This document shows, in pieces, positions 36,801 to 48,600 of a stretch of 64,000 nucleotides of DNA. Numbering within the stretch: position 1 is the first letter of the stretch; each line of letters opens with the position of its first letter. The position numbers and the translations under genes are program-made. The notes under the pieces were generated by a model. It was not told the origin of the DNA. It ran no database searches and was given only the letters and a program-made list of their open reading frames with translations. Source of the stretch: Lepidurus packardi (Eukaryota > Arthropoda > Branchiopoda > Notostraca > Triopsidae); assembly GCA_023053545.1 (NCBI GenBank), contig JAKZAN010000006.1, positions 10,200,351 to 10,264,350 of the forward strand, in the 5' to 3' direction.

Positions 36801-39172
36801 TAACGTTCAACACTAAGATCCCCTTGACGAAAAGATTGCTACTTCAGAACATAAGTAAAATTTTCGACCCTTTAGGATACCTCAACCCCATCACGACGCC
36901 CGCCAAACTTCTCATGCAAGACTTGTGGAAATTAGACATCACTTGGGATGATCCAGTCCCAGAATCCGTGGTTAGCTCGTGGGACAAATTCCGAGAAAAC
37001 TTGTCGGCTATTGGCCAAATTAAACTCCCTCGACCCTATTTTTCCTCCCAAGTAGATTCTACAACTCTACACATATTTGCGGATGCCAGCCCGAAGGCAT
37101 ACGGAGCCGTAGTTTATCTGGTTTCGCCGGACGCTTCTGCTTTTGTCATCTCAAAATCTAGAGTAGCTCCACTAAAAGCCTTAACTCTCCCACACTTAGA
37201 ACTCCTGGCACTACTACTAGCTTGTCGTTTGGCGCATTTCGTTCAAACTGAACTTTTCCCGGACAATTTCAAACCCATTTTCCTGTGGACTGACTCCCGC
37301 ATTGTCCTACATTGGTCCACTGGTTCACGACCCCCGCGGCGCGTTTTGGAGAATCGAGTACTGGAAATAAAGCAACTCATGGAACGTTTACAAGCCAAAG
37401 TCGCATATTGCCCCACGGAGCAAAATCCGGCTGACTTACTTACTCGAAGCCTTTCTTCAAAGAAGTTCCTCGATTCAACGCTTTGGAATCATGGTCCCCC
37501 CTTAATTCATCACCCGACCCCGGATGATCCTTCTTCGTCGGTAGTCCTGTTCCTAACAGAAGAAAACGCCCCAAGCTCCACGCTTCCGACTAATCCGGAC
37601 ATTTTCTATCGATTTAACTCTTGGCCCAAACTTGTCGCTGTGCTCACTTGGATTCGTCGTTTCATCCACAATCTGCGTTCCGTCCCTAAGCGCACTGGCC
37701 TCCTCTTACCATCTGATCGGACATTAACCGAAGAATGGATTATTCAGCGTTCACAACAAGTCGAGTTCCCAGAGATCCACGATAGACTTCGTGATTCGAA
37801 GGTGACTCCTCAATTACCAATCATTGGGCAATTAGGACTCTACCTGGATGAGAAATCTCTTATTCGTTGTCGTGGCCGCATCCAAAATGCGTCTTTACCC
37901 TATGCTGCTAAACATCCAGTTTTACTCGCTAAAACATCTCCTATTTCCTCCCTCCTGATTCGTCACATCCACGAAGAATCCCTCCACTCCGGATCACATT
38001 CCGTGCTCACACAGTTACGGCAACGGTTTTGGATAGCGGCTGCGTTAACCCTCATCAAACGCGTAATTCGCGCATGCATCATATGCAAACGACTACATGG
38101 AACTCCGTTTCACGTCACCCAAGCTGCTCCTTTACCACTCTCCCGAGTGTCCCCTGGCGTTCCTTTTCAAGTCACTGGAGTCGATTTTCTCGGTCCCCTA
38201 TTCGCTAAAGTCCCACAAGACGGTTCTGACCTTAAGGTGTATCTTTGCCTCTTTACATGTGCGAAAATACGCGCGGTACACTTGGAACTTGTTCGCGATC
38301 TACGAGCATCAACGTTTCTTCACGCCCTTCAACGATTTACCAATCGCCGAGGATGCCCTGAGATCCTTATGTCGGACAACGCTTCCACCTTCGAAGCTGC
38401 CTCTTCATTCCTAGAAGACTTTCAGACCTCCCCCACGATTGGATGTTTTCTCTCACGTCGCAAGATCAACTGGACGCACATTCCCAAACGAGCTCCTTGG
38501 TATGGGGGTTTTTGGGAACGTCTAGTGGGTATAACCAAATCGCATCTGAAGAAGACCTTAGGTAGAGCTCGAGTTGACATTGAAGACCTTACGACTCTAA
38601 CTATCGCCATCGAAGCTCAGTTGAATAATCGACCTTTGACCTCAAACTCTCAAGATATCAACGACGACTCCCCCCTTACTCCTTCCCACTTCCTGCACGG
38701 TAGAATTCTCCCGGTTTTGCATTGCGACACATCGGATTTAGAAACTAATGAGCTTAATGACTTATCTCAGTTTAATTCTAGATATCAAGCTTTGTTACAA
38801 TCCTTCTGGCGACGTTGGACTCATGACTACCTGACTTCCTTGCGCAATTATCATCATAATGTTACCACGGGACCTGCAAAAGAACCGAAAGTGGGCGACC
38901 TCGTGCACATACATAACGATAGTAAACGGTTGTTCTGGAAGCTCGGCGTAGTAACAAAAATCATCCGAGGCCTTGACGGAATCATACGTTCGGTGGAGCT
39001 ACGAACTGCCACTGGATTAACTAACCGACCTATAACTAAACTCTACCCGCTGGAGCTTCATGTAGACCCTAAGCCGGAAGCAGACCCGCCTGTCCGAACC
39101 AGACCCACCCGGCTTGCTGCCGACGCTGCTCGCGAACGTTTGAGAAATCTGGCTGAAGCTGACGAAATCTAA
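33866..39172 (+). CDS. BEL/Pao gag-pol polyprotein, 1768 aa
   Basis: Polyprotein for capsid, protease, reverse transcription and integration. The first ATG after the primer-binding site is at 33866; the same frame is open further back into the LTR but without ATG. Gag has a DUF1759-type core at about residues 165-310 and zinc-knuckle-like Cys/His clusters at 372-440 (CAFC, CFNC and CRTC). The protease is near D495 (LIDEGAQTSF). The reverse transcriptase covers about 745-960, with SSDIEKAFL and YIDN (D904, Asn at 905 where many elements have Asp). RNase H covers about 1065-1230 (FADASPKAYGA, WTDSR and NPADLLTR). The integrase has an HHCC region at 1366-1408, then D1440, D1504 and E1551. The end is DUF5641-like, about 1648-1731. 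There is no stop or frameshift. Product motifs are seen directly; activity is inferred. Confidence 0.95.
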   Translation: MAESLSHLKRARGSARGAVTRTKNLGDNLLAEPSTPIEMISQLTRIISTLNAKRETINDLTEKIKATLTLDSELDEEYKQDDAWQSEFEETYIRFEAKLALYKSLPPSTSTLLLPPSTTPNNPTISLPSASSVLPSTSAIPPNGLSPQSLPVPSAFFRKSKLPVLQLQKFDGNVLHWQCFWDTFRSEIHDDPELNPVIKFHYLLSVLEKEAKDTVAGLQPTDANYTHAVSLLRDVYGKPEKIIHAHMKALRTLKAPNNSPDSLKSFLHQLNTHLRGLEALGRAPDSYGEFLVGLLLDKLPTATRRNLARLQNSTSWTLPALCEALRQEVDLLDSNKDDKLAPTENHKLKPTPHQNPTASALVLGTQNNPRTPKCAFCEDSHKSIDCTRYTTPDQRRQIVKEKKLCFNCLSSSNHSMVANCKSKGRCRTCQKMHHTSLHNSTHRPPTQESSGEAAPPTTSLTISSARTNPAIVYLKTAIAPVTINGKTTNANILIDEGAQTSFVTSSLLKRLQHIPRKYVNTTLNVFGSSSQRALPITKLSVINLNKEPTVIDVAVVPIIVVPLHLQTQVEVKNLPHLQTLPLAHPNVGQEPFNVDILIGADFAWEFLEDVIIRGPGPTAVKSSLGFLLSGPLQANSSSTPTSTLLLIGNAADPEERSLEHFWQLEAVGIGAAREEEDFLHTYQTSMITRLEDGRYEAKLPWKADHPPLPSNFDLSFARTQSLVRRLRKTPSLLLAYDSVIRDYLKKQFIEKVDGRSNPPTSHYLPHRAVLKESSTTPLRVVFDCSSRPSEIDPSLNQCLESGPPLQKDLCGILLRFRLHQYVVSSDIEKAFLNIAIDKKDRDFLRFLWPRHPENPNSPFETYRFKVLLFGATSSPFILLSVLHQHLSSYGTPVAQTLQRDFYIDNLLTGMSSEADLLSLYNESRRILTDAQLNLRDWATNSPLLHQQLQLDNIASTRNPVKTLGMLWDSTMDVLSYPVLTFNTKIPLTKRLLLQNISKIFDPLGYLNPITTPAKLLMQDLWKLDITWDDPVPESVVSSWDKFRENLSAIGQIKLPRPYFSSQVDSTTLHIFADASPKAYGAVVYLVSPDASAFVISKSRVAPLKALTLPHLELLALLLACRLAHFVQTELFPDNFKPIFLWTDSRIVLHWSTGSRPPRRVLENRVLEIKQLMERLQAKVAYCPTEQNPADLLTRSLSSKKFLDSTLWNHGPPLIHHPTPDDPSSSVVLFLTEENAPSSTLPTNPDIFYRFNSWPKLVAVLTWIRRFIHNLRSVPKRTGLLLPSDRTLTEEWIIQRSQQVEFPEIHDRLRDSKVTPQLPIIGQLGLYLDEKSLIRCRGRIQNASLPYAAKHPVLLAKTSPISSLLIRHIHEESLHSGSHSVLTQLRQRFWIAAALTLIKRVIRACIICKRLHGTPFHVTQAAPLPLSRVSPGVPFQVTGVDFLGPLFAKVPQDGSDLKVYLCLFTCAKIRAVHLELVRDLRASTFLHALQRFTNRRGCPEILMSDNASTFEAASSFLEDFQTSPTIGCFLSRRKINWTHIPKRAPWYGGFWERLVGITKSHLKKTLGRARVDIEDLTTLTIAIEAQLNNRPLTSNSQDINDDSPLTPSHFLHGRILPVLHCDTSDLETNELNDLSQFNSRYQALLQSFWRRWTHDYLTSLRNYHHNVTTGPAKEPKVGDLVHIHNDSKRLFWKLGVVTKIIRGLDGIIRSVELRTATGLTNRPITKLYPLELHVDPKPEADPPVRTRPTRLAADAARERLRNLAEADEI

Positions 39173-39186
39173 TAGCATCCCGGCCG

Positions 39187-39195
39187 GCGGGAGGA
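39187..39195 (+). promoter_or_regulatory. polypurine tract of the BEL/Pao element
   Basis: GCGGGAGGA directly before the 3' LTR, in the position of the plus-strand primer. It is short and not purely purine at its left edge. Confidence 0.6.
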
Positions 39196-39561
39196 TGTCG
39201 GAATTTATTCCTTCAACGTTGATTTGTTGACCATTCTGAAACCTTGTATGCACTTTTTCCCTTTACCTTCTTAATGATCCCTTTCTCGAAAACGCTTTCA
39301 TTTCGCCTTTGCCGCTTGTTCTTTCCTTCAACGTTTGTTTCTTCCACTAGTCCTCTGCACTATATATAGTTCTCTGTAGAACGCTCAAGTATCGGCAGTC
39401 AGTAAACGCACGAAGCAAAATATACAACGTGTCGAAGCTCAAATCTCTCTGTTTAAGTAACGGACAAAGCCCTCTCCCCCCAAAACACAACGCAGGACCT
39501 TCAGGCAAGCGCCAACCATTCCCAGCCATCCTCCCCCCTTTACTACCACATATTGTCGAAA
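39196..39561 (+). repeat. BEL/Pao 3' LTR
   Basis: 366 bp, same sequence as the 5' LTR at 33480-33845, followed by the AATGT duplication at 39562-39566. Confidence 0.93.
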
Positions 39562-42500
39562 AATGTTAGCCATGAAGAGAGAAAGAGAGGCGAAACGTTC
39601 CTACGTATTACTCCGTGAAGTAATGCAGTTAGTTTATAATCTCACATTTTTACTTTTAGAGAAGGCTCAACTGGAAGTCCTGCACGTACTTCGTCTCTAT
39701 TACCACAAAAGACCAGCCACGATTTCCTCTCAGAAATGTGCGAGTTCTATGTAGCTCATCTTTGCCAGGCTAAAAGCGCTGTAACAGGGTTTCTGGCCAG
39801 CGAGTTAAATGCAATCCCAATTACCTCTACCAGAGCCAAAGTTGAAGAGAATGGACTGCTCAGGGAGGATGCCTGTTCTATTTCGCAAGGTTTATATACA
39901 CCACTATACACATATATATTGTGTTCAGAATAGTCTGGCCTCTCGTTGCGGGTTTCCCGTGAGAATTGAACTTGTTACTTGAATTTAGTCCACTTCCTCT
40001 TGTTCCGCTTTTATTTTGTGGGAAAATTAACCCTAGTTCTACGCAAACTCGTTGAACATAAACGTGAGTAGATATTCTGCGTTGTAACACTTGTACAGTA
40101 AGTTAGCGTCAGTTTCTGTCGTGTAGCTTCAACTACTCTGTGGCCTTTGTATAGTCTGTACATCACCCTGTTACATAATTCTGTGCGTACATATAATTTT
40201 ATATTTAATTGGACATACACTCAGAATGACACTTTATTATATAATTCGGAAGCGCTACGTGTCAGCCTGTATAGAAGATGGTTGCTCCAGGGTACTTGAA
40301 GTTACATGACGAAATACTGCATTAAAAATAATTAGATGAGGAAATGCGAACTCCCTTAAAGGGAAAAAAGTAAACTAAGATTTGGAGTATTACTGCAAAG
40401 TCATACTTTCTAAAACTTGAATTTTATATTTTTACTTCGAAGTTAATTATCTATGGTAACGATTTCAGGCACTACATACAAAATTATACTTCATGTTGTT
40501 CTTCATTTTGAAGATACTTGGATGATTATATATTTCTGTTCTTTATTTTAATTACAATTGGTAATATGAACTATTTATGCCTTCTGTTCATGAATATTAC
40601 TTACCACATTATAAAATCCTTTTTCTTACTCGCACACTACTTAAAATATTTCTCCTTTCCGCTACGTATTTAAATATAACTGTACTTTAAACTTTACTTA
40701 TTACTATTACAACATTGCGTGACTCAACTCTATATTGTACATTATTTTGAGTATTATCTTAAAAGTGAAATATTTGAAGTAGAGATAGATTTAGTAATAA
40801 CGATTTCTGTTTTTGTTCTGCACATGACCTACAGTGGTTCGTCTATCTACGCTAGTTTGAACATTACTTTTTAACACCACTTCAATAGATGTATCTATTA
40901 ACTGGGGCATCAACCTAGACATAAAGTTTCGTTAATGAATTCACTTCTAATATTACTTTCATTTACTAATTAGAAGTACTTATATTAGAAGCGTTTAGAT
41001 TTTACGTAATTGTCCTATAGTAGCAAGTCAAATTTAGAAAAAATCAGGCTCGAAGAAGGGCAAAAAAATCAACAAAAGTTCCTATACTATATAAGTTGTG
41101 GGCCCAAAGTTGAACTTTCTTGCGGGTTTCTTTGCCCTTTTATTGATCGAAATGGGTGCAAAATAGGAAAAAGTTAGCAGTCAATGCTTAAATCCCAGCA
41201 AAACCTGTCGTTTCGGTGCTTTGAAGCCAGTAAATGCCTGACAAGAAAAGCGAATGCTAACAGCGCCCACCGACTTCGTTCCAAGTGCGAAGTTTCGCAG
41301 CTCTGTATGCTTCCTTCTCCCTTTCTGCGCCCAGACGAACAAATCCCTCGCACGTCACACGCGCGTATAACAGCCATACTCACTAAACTTTGCGCCTCTA
41401 AAGGCTTTTATTCCTTTCTCATAACTTAATAAGACTCTGGCGACTGTTAGCAATGAGAGGCGAAGCTTATTACTGCTAAATTTAATTAGGAGGGGAAAAC
41501 GACAGCGATATCGACTTCCAAGTCACCTCCGCTCCACGGCGCTACTCACCCAAACCTAAAAAGAACTTCCGCATTATAAGCAAAACGTAAGTATCATGGG
41601 TGGTCGCTTCTATCGCCGTGAAAAGTCACCTCTCTTATACTTCCTGGAGCTGTCAATAGCTTCCAACATCAATGGAAAACGTCTTATAACACCTTTTTTG
41701 GTCCTTTTTCCTTTTCTTTGAGGTTTCACATGATAGACAGGCGCAGAAAAAGTACCGTGCGGTTCCATGGTGCTTTTCCAGGGGGTATTATGCAAACTGT
41801 TCGAAGCCCTAATTGAATTTTTTATGCGAGTAGCCGGAGCTCGTCTAAATAAACAAGATCGACATACAGCCATACGGCTATTGATTAAAGGGAACCCACG
41901 AGACCCTTGAATGTCTGCACAACCCTATAAGAGCCACATGCCTAGAATACAAAGAATGAATAGCTTATTTCCCAACTTTGCAATGGGGAGTCTATAAAAG
42001 CTGCTTGGGTATTCTGCTGATCGTGACGCCGATGTCGCATTCACCCACAGGAGTCGTGGTAAACTGTCGCATGGATTCCTCGTACACTCAAGAACTTCTC
42101 TGAATGACAAATAACGTAGAGTTCGAAGGCGACAAACTGAATCCAAACCTACTAAATAAATTCTCGAGTGTCGACAGCTGAATTCCTGTGCAATATAGTA
42201 TAGAGACTGCGTTTGCGTATCTTCTACCAAATTACACTTCCAAACTTGGACGAAAACTTAGAACATAGCCAGAAAAGCATTCCTTCCATTGTATGTCTCG
42301 TCCACTGGGTAAATTGCTTTAAATTGCATTCCAAGAAAGGGCATTCAAATCTTTAAATTTCATCCAGAAAGACAAATATATGTTGTCTTTTTCTTTCTAC
42401 TCCCATTGTTTAACTTTTACTGAATATTTTATTCAACTTTAACTGCACACAAAGGATCAAACTACAGTTCAAATTAATTTTACAGCATAGACGTACCCAA

Positions 42501-44312
42501 GCGTAACAGTAACCTATTTTAGACTGCAGATAAATGTTAAACGTAAATTCGACACCAAGGAGTAGCACTTACATTTCCCAAAATTCATCGGAAAGATAGT
42601 TCAGCGTTGTATATCAACAGAAGAAAAGCAGAACGATAAGATACAAGTGACCAGAACTTCCTTAAAGAATATTTGGTACCGTGGTAGGTAATATTTGTAC
42701 TGGAAACCTGAAAAAATAGAACTCAGATCATTTCCTGCCAGTATTTGACACAAGTCCTTGATAAGTTTTGGACTCCCTCTTCTGATGGTACTCCTGAAGA
42801 TTATATAGGTGACAGAAATAGCCATGAAACATCTATTGCTATCTAAAGAGACTACTTAGCATTATAAAGCATAAACCCTATATAGATGCCCGTGGACGTC
42901 GTTTTCCGGCGTGGGGACGAAAGTAGCCCAGTTTCCAATCTCCTGGAACTTTTATCCCTGTCGACTGTAGCGGGAGTATAAGGGTGGTCGGTTCCCATAA
43001 CGGCGAAGAGATCCAGACAAGCTCTATTTGCTCGACTTCTCCGTCGTCCTTGATATCCTCTTAAGGGAAAGATAGACTTCCTCCAGAGTATTGTACCCAG
43101 GTATAGTATCAGGCTCAGGTCCACAGGGGAATTCCTCTAAGATACCTCTGTACTAAGAAAGGCTCTTCTGCCACGAGTACATAATATGCTAGGAAAAGAG
43201 AAAATGGATTAAATGGAACGCTGCCTTCTTCACTCAAGAAAACGCGACCTTCTTCCTCTATTTCTCGCTAAATTCTGAACAATTTCTTCCTTTGTCCTTC
43301 GTTTGGGGAAAACAAAAAAAAATTGTCCCTTTGGAGAAACAAGAAGAAGAAATACATTTCTTAGCATCATACATATTTGTTTCCAAGAAGAGCAACAGTT
43401 CTAATGCATGGTATTAAGCTCCATCTTGAACTGAAACGCGAAAAGCAGCTTGATTACGTATTGCTAATCTTCTGCTACGGCTATTATGATAACCCAAATT
43501 CGTTTGAAGATGAAGCTTAAAGATACACCGATTTCAGCTAAGTAGAAAGACAGAATTTGGAGAGAATTTCCGTACACATACACACCGAGAAATTATTTCG
43601 TCCCACAGTAAAGGGTCTTTTTCGCTATCAGTACTTTTTGGTGGGTTTAGCCTATTCAATAGCGGAATAAATCCTTCTTTTGATACGGAAGTCGGTACGA
43701 CCAGTGCTGGGAGATACTGCATTTTGATGCTTAGGGACCGTACTGACAAAAGGCTTGTGATTGACCGGGTAAAAGCCCTGGTGACAAACCAACCTCACAC
43801 TTAAACGGAGGAAGCAATGGAAGCTTATGGAGAAGCTGCTGCTTCAGAAATAAATTTCTGCAAAAAAGTTTTTAATGAATGACCGTCGTAGACTCCGGCA
43901 TCTTTTTGAAAGACGATAAATCTGAGCTAGAAACGGGTTCGCATCTGATTAACTAAATGTATCTCCATAGAAAACACTCCCTGCACATAAATATCTATGA
44001 AGCGAGCTATTACGAATAAATGGTGTTTGCCTTGGAGAAGATGTATTTCTTTTCCTGGAAAACGCTGAAAACTTGAGCAAAATAGAATACATTGAAAGGA
44101 ATTGCTTGGAATTTTACAGTTAAGTTAATGCTTCTGTCATGTTGCAGCATCAGTAGCTTTATAGCCCATTAAAATGTGTTGCTTTGCCAATAATATACGA
44201 GACCGCCAATATTATCGTTTGGCCAGTGGATAATATATTGAAATGTATCTTTTTATATTAATCCTCTATTTTTTTAGGCCACATAAAACACCACACGTCC
44301 TAATTATCTAGG

Positions 44313-44418
44313 GCCACGGTGCAGTGCAAGTAGCTGATAATTTCTTTTGTCAAAAGTTGCCCCTGATGTCATACCATTTCTCATTGTAATTTCATAAACT
44401 TTAAACAAGAAATAAAAA
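44313..44418 (+). repeat. dispersed repeat A, copy 2
   Basis: Starts GCCACGGTGCAGTGCAAGTA and continues with the same word order as 32048-32150, in the same orientation and with indels. Confidence 0.6.
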
Positions 44419-45617
44419 AAAAAAACAGAAAGAAGACGATGTTTGATGAGCTAAGTCCACTTAAAGTCATAAACTTGATAGTCAAGGTGATGAAAGACAT
44501 TACTTAGTTGATAAAAACGTTTTAGAGGCTAAATTTGGTGATATTAGAGCGACCAAAAGTCTGTTCAGTGACCCAAGGCAACCTAAGTTTGCCATCTAGT
44601 GAGCAGCAGCAGGCTTAAACTTCCATACACACGGCAATGTTAAAGTTTTTTATTGCTAAGTTCATGCGAAGGGCGTGGTAGCAATAAAAGTACCGGTATG
44701 AAATACACTAAAGATTTCAAAAATGTATGAAGAAGTTTCTTGTAGTGCTGTAGATCTTCGCAGGACATCAAACCGATAAATTAATCTTAATTTTTATTAA
44801 TTTCATTGTTCAGACAGAAAGGACAAAGGGTTATAAGGCCAAGGATGTTCTCGCATAAAAGCGGATACTATAGCCAGTGAAAGTGTTGACCTTAGTTTTC
44901 TTTCATTCCGCAAGGCAAGTAAAACACAAAACAGTCTGCTTCTCCACAAAAGGTAAAAACTAATATGGAACAAAAAAATTTGCATGTTTTGAACTAGAAA
45001 GTTTTCTAATCGGATTAAACCCAAAAGCTGCCAGACATGCAGTTTAGAATTACACAGAAAGCAAAAGGAAAAGAACCACGACACATTTGTGTTAGGATAA
45101 TGAGTGAAGTCTTTTTTTTTTGTTTTCCTCTTTCGCAGTACGCATGGAAAACCGCAATGCAGTTTTTCGTGTATATTGTTTTCCTTTCTTTTGTTTAGGC
45201 GTCGAGACTCTAGATTACGTGAGGAGGCCAGACTGTGGCGTCTTGCTAACCATTATGCGGAAATTTGAACACAACTCTCACGAAAGTGCTAGTGGGAATA
45301 TCCGCATCTACGGCGTTATAAATCGGTTCCGGACCTTCAATCGAATCAATCCAGAAAAAGCAATTTCTGGAAGTTTTTTCAAAAATGTATCAGAACAACT
45401 TCTATTTTGACCATGTAGATTGGATTTGAAATAAAGAAGAAAATATCGTAATTAAATTCAGATACCGTATTTCATAGAAAACAAACACCCGAAGGAAAGT
45501 ATTCACGTTAAAGCGGGTGCTAAGTGTAAACTATTTTTTAAGAAGATTTTTTGTACTGGTCCTGTTGAGCAATCCAGCCTCAAGAAGTACTGCACACCTT
45601 TTGTTAAAATTAACCGT

Positions 45618-45690
45618 GACACAAGGACTTAGATGTACTCGACACAAGGACGCCAGTTCCCGACACAAGGACGACAGGTCCATAACTTAT
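45618..45690 (+). repeat. dispersed repeat B, copy 2 (three-unit minisatellite)
   Basis: Three units starting GACACAAGGAC, 21-23 bp apart, then AGGTCCATAA. It aligns unit by unit with 32789-32860. Confidence 0.65.
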
Positions 45691-48600
45691 TAAAACTATA
45701 ACATTCTTAAACGTACTATTTTAGGCGGGAAAGTGTATGTGTTTAACGAAACGCGAGCGCCTCTTGGCGATCTTTTCCAGCAAACTTGCTCAGTTTAAAG
45801 GGAATCTTGTTTGCGTCGAACGTAGGGTTAATTGGGAGGAAAGTTGTTTCAGGATGGATAGAGTCTCTGTGTTGCAAACAACCAAGAATCTGTCGGTATA
45901 TTCGATTACTGTAGACGGGTCAGTAATACGAAGAAAGGAGGCGGGGGATGGGGGCGGAAAGAAGGCCAATCAATGCTTAAACTGGGCTTTGGGGCTTTTT
46001 GCGCGGGTCACCGCTTGTACATGTATTTTAACCAAACAGATCACGATCTGTACTTAAGGAAGGGAGAGAGAGAAAAACTTGGGGACAGGAGTCGGTAGAG
46101 CGAGCATTCCTGCCGCGACCGCACATCTTCCGCAGGAATAACAAGCATTCAGGGAAACGCGTGTGGTCATTACTGGCCATCAGAGAACGGTTGGCATTAG
46201 GGCTAACTGACATCGAGACCTGAATAGCCGCCTTTCTATAAGGGCTATTACCTATACAGATCCATCAGGAATTGATGTTGGAGTGGAAAAGGAAGGGGAG
46301 TTAAAGAAGCGAGCTCAAAACCTTTTGCACGGCACATTGATACGCGGAAGGAATTCCGTAGCGCCTTGCAGTGGGGAAGTAATCGAGCTAAAAACTAGGA
46401 ATCTTATTTGAACGTCGTCCTAGCGTGTCTAACACGTACTTCAGTCCCAGGTTACAAGCCTTCACTTTGCCAGAGACAACCCTTAATAATGGCTCATGTT
46501 GCTCTCAGTGGAGAACTCGTTGACTGCATAGACGTAAGCCAGAAGTCTGTAGAATGTACTACTGACAGTTTGTGGAAATCTGGTCCAATTCGGTAAGATT
46601 TATAGAAGTCCCGTGTTTCAAGAGTAATTCGTTTATTGCGAGCCGTTGAAGGAGAGGTTGATTATCAATCGGAATTAACATTACATAACTGATATATTTC
46701 TTCCTAAATGGCTTCAAATATTGTTTATGATATCTATGCAAGTATTAGGTTCAATATTTATTTATATTTATCCAGTGCTGTTAAAAAAATTTCTTCAGAA
46801 TTATGCGTATTATTACTGTGGACAGTAGTCGTTACTCTACTGTTACTCGTAACCTTCAATTTCTACAGCTAGGAATATTTTTTAACCTAGAGAAAGGGCA
46901 GGTATTACTAGACCGTTATTTATAGATATTTCCTAGGAAGAATACTTCCATTATGGCCGCTTCGAGTATTTCTAGACATATTTGAAAATAGTTTTAGAAT
47001 AGTATTTCAAACATTACTTACTACTTCGAGTTACAACTTTTGATCAGAAGAAATAATTATTTTAACATGGACGAAATGATTGGTTTGGATACTACCACGT
47101 TAACGGAAGTTACTGCTACGAGTATTAATAGGAATATTACTTCGAATTATGACTTGTACTTTATAGATTTCCTAGTAATATTGCTTCGGCTTCCCGGTAG
47201 TATTTCCAAATTAGATTTCAAAACAGTCAATTTATTGCTGGGATCCTTAGAAGTAACTTTGCTCATAATATTACTTGAAACTCCAATAGAAAGGCTACTT
47301 TAACAACACTTTAATACAACGGCTTTTTGGCGTTACTACAAACGTCTTTTTGCATCGGAATTCAAGTAACCGAATTGATTGCAATTTACAATTTTGTTAT
47401 CACTTCACAATTGTTTTAGCCCTTAATTCTTAGACCGATGTTTTACGATCAAAAAGCATTAAAGTGTAGACCTGATGTGTGGTTTATCTATGAATTTCGG
47501 GGTTAGGCTTTTGTGACGAAACAGGGAGGGTTAATCTATTCAGAAGGTTTTCATCCAAAAGTCACGATCTGGTGTGCGAGTGAACCCAAATTGGCATTCA
47601 GTTTATTTCCCACATGCAACAGCAACTTTCCCAAAGCGCTCTCGACCATGGCTTTCGAGCAAAAGAAAAGGGTGTTATGAAAAAAAAACAACAAAAAAGC
47701 AAAAACTGCTTTTCAGCAGGATACCCAACTCAAGTTGAAAGAAATACTGCACGTGTTAGTATAGGCATGAAAAGAAAATACACCAAAGACCCTCGAAATC
47801 ATTGGCAACTTTGCATATCACCTTCTGAAATGGGAACTTACGAACTCCACTTTAAAAAATGTACATATACTAAGAAAGAAAAACTGCCAGACAGCTTAGC
47901 TCAGTCCTGAGACTTTTCCGCTTTGAGAAATAAGAGAGAAAGAGCGAACGTCGTGTGAACCCCAAAGAAAAGAATGCAATAAAAGGATCCGTTTTCAAGA
48001 GGTGCGCAAACGTGCTTAATATGCCAAATGGTTGTCCGTACCTGATAAGGTAAGAGTGAGTACAATCCAAGTCGAAGGCCAAATCTTCCTCATGTTGGGC
48101 AACCTCGTGGCGAATTCTTCGCAGAACTGGCAGAAATATCTCATGTGCTCGTGCTTTCACTGTCTTGCATAACTCGTAATCGTAGCTGTCGCAAGAATTA
48201 ATGTTTGGAGTGAACAGACTGACGAAAGGGTTTAAAATTGCGCAGTAAGAAAAATGTGTGTCACTGAACGATTCCCGTGAGAAATTAACTGCGAATTTCT
48301 TCCACCGAAAATCAGCACTCTTACTTGGGGGCAAAGATAGAGAAACAAGAGCAAAGAAAGTCTCAAAACTTGGAACATATGAATTTATTACTGCGTTGAT
48401 GCTTTCAACACCTGTTGCTGACGCAGTAATGATAAGCCGCGAAGAAGTATACCGCCACGGAGTTGCAGTACTTTTTTACCGTTGAAGATGCGTTGACATA
48501 TCCCAGCACCCCACCAATCTTGAACACAGGCATATTATCTCGCTTTGGGATTTAATGTCGCCCCTTTAAGAAGTGTCCAGAGGAGCAAAAGATGGAAAAT

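Larger units (their letters stand above)
33480..39561 (+). mobile_element. complete BEL/Pao LTR retrotransposon
   Basis: A 6082-bp element: 366-bp LTRs, primer-binding site, a single gag-pol frame, purine-rich tract and 5-bp target duplication AATGT. Domain order gag, CCHC fingers, aspartic protease, reverse transcriptase, RNase H, integrase is BEL/Pao type. There is no envelope-like frame. The LTRs appear identical by eye and the frame is unbroken, so the insertion is recent. It is GC-richer than its surroundings. It lies on the strand opposite to the dpr gene. Confidence 0.95.

Noticed and set aside
39563..39754. Open frame beginning just after the 3' LTR, possibly a host exon split by the insertion
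   Set aside because: Joining the flanks across one AATGT gives a stop in the upstream frame (TGT TAG), and no domain is present.
47614..48334. Convergent open frames of 98 and 154 codons
   Set aside because: No recognisable domain, no convincing splice partners, composition like the surrounding non-coding DNA.
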